A stretch of DNA of 64,000 nucleotides from Pseudomonas sp. PICF141 (GTDB lineage: Bacteria > Pseudomonadota > Gammaproteobacteria > Pseudomonadales > Pseudomonadaceae). Below, one piece after another: positions 63,671-64,000 of this stretch (positions are counted from its first letter, which is position 1; the number at the start of each line of letters is the position of its first letter). The stretch spans positions 1-64,000 of the forward strand of contig NZ_MUNM01000026.1 in NCBI RefSeq assembly GCF_002286815.1, in the 5' to 3' direction. A program made the position numbers and the translations under genes. The notes under the pieces were generated by a model. It had not been told where the DNA came from and made no database searches. It was given only the letters and a program-made list of their open reading frames with translations.

Positions 63671-64000
63671 AATGGAACAGAGCGATGCTTTCATCCTGCA
63701 AAACACGGCCATCTACCGTGACGAACTGGTTCGCTTACTGACGCAACGCTTTACCACGCCCGGGATCTATGAGACCGCGATAGCGCCCCTGCATGTCATT
63801 CGTTTTGACGCCCCCTCGGAGCTTATCCATACGGTCCACAAGCCGGCACTTTGCCTGATCGTGCAAGGACAAAAAGAAATCGGCCTGGGTGACGACCATT
63901 ATCTGTACGACCCGCTCAGTTACCTGGTGGTATCGGTGACCCTTCCGGTTTCCGGGCGCGTGCTGATGGCCAGCCCGGAGGCGCCCTACCTGTGTATCCG
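63671..64000 (+). CDS. AraC-family regulator, N-terminal part (runs off the right edge)
   Basis: The visible 110 codons read as the N-terminal AraC_N sensor domain (AIAPLHVIRFDAPSELIHTVHKPALCLIVQGQKEI in blocks, then YDPLSYLVVSVTLPVSG), with PALCLIVQGQKE as the most typical piece. The HTH lies beyond the window. Probably controls the adjacent SDR/Atu4866 genes. Confidence 0.85.

Overview
The window looks like a chromosome segment of a fluorescens-type Pseudomonas. The supporting signs are a malate:quinone oxidoreductase at the left edge, GTAGCAGCTGGCGAAGCC-type REP sequences, a complete magA-F (yfa-like) alpha-2-macroglobulin operon, and strong purine-rich ribosome sites on high-GC genes. No rRNA, tRNA, CRISPR array, prophage or insertion sequence was seen.

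Left flank (1-5.2 kb): 5' part of mqo, a GNAT acetyltransferase, a YceI-family exported protein, and a MocR-type regulator divergent from a DMT-family exporter.

Central island (5.3-37.5 kb): the striking part. Four tandem-domain universal stress proteins and one USP remnant, two close Hsp20 paralogues, a P2-type cation ATPase with a beta-CASP metallohydrolase, a triple-BON protein, a small K+-channel-like protein, and a P1B ATPase fused to a hemerythrin domain come first. They are followed by an erythromycin-esterase homologue, an alpha/beta hydrolase, two orphan phosphoribosyltransferases, an operon of USP, acyl-CoA synthetase, E1alpha, E1beta, E2 and acyl carrier protein, a zinc-ribbon protein, a divergent GroEL with an extra FtsH, phosphoketolase, an FNR/Anr-type regulator with four [4Fe-4S]-type cysteines, a zinc alcohol dehydrogenase and a GNAT acetyltransferase. 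Ten sites matching TTGAT-N4-ATCAA (four exact, the others with one or two mismatches) sit in the gaps between these genes, one of them inside a perfect 26-bp palindrome between phosphoketolase and the FNR-type gene. I infer a low-oxygen/energy-limitation survival regulon: oxygen sensing by an Anr-type protein, proteostasis (Hsp20, GroEL, FtsH), ion homeostasis (two ATPases, a channel), and acetyl-unit/fermentative metabolism (phosphoketolase, PDH-like complex, AcsA-like ligase, ADH). From memory, the gene set resembles the low-oxygen-activated (lxa) locus of Burkholderia cenocepacia and, more distantly, the DosR dormancy regulon of Mycobacterium tuberculosis.

Middle section (37.6-43.7 kb): a sensor kinase preceded by a 21-codon ORF that overlaps its start, a REP doublet, a Tat-exported aldo/keto reductase coupled to a translocase-like transporter, a membrane-anchored hydrolase, and a two-gene exported/membrane pair.

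Mag operon (54.2-44.0 kb, minus strand): two DUF2135 proteins flank DUF2138, DUF1175 (NlpC/P60-like), a 1524-residue alpha-2-macroglobulin that lacks the thioester cysteine, and a DUF2300 protein with SxxK, SpoIID-like and HEXXH features. All six are probably periplasmic or inner-membrane anchored.

Right flank (54.5-64 kb): an accessory, partly AT-richer region with an NmrA-like protein, four classical SDRs, a cupin, an ABM monooxygenase, a DJ-1/PfpI protein, LysR and AraC regulators, and an Atu4866-type small protein. It looks like a mosaic of small redox/detoxification modules, each next to its own regulator. Start sites were chosen by ribosome-site spacing and by where family similarity begins; all homology statements come from recognising motifs, not from searches.
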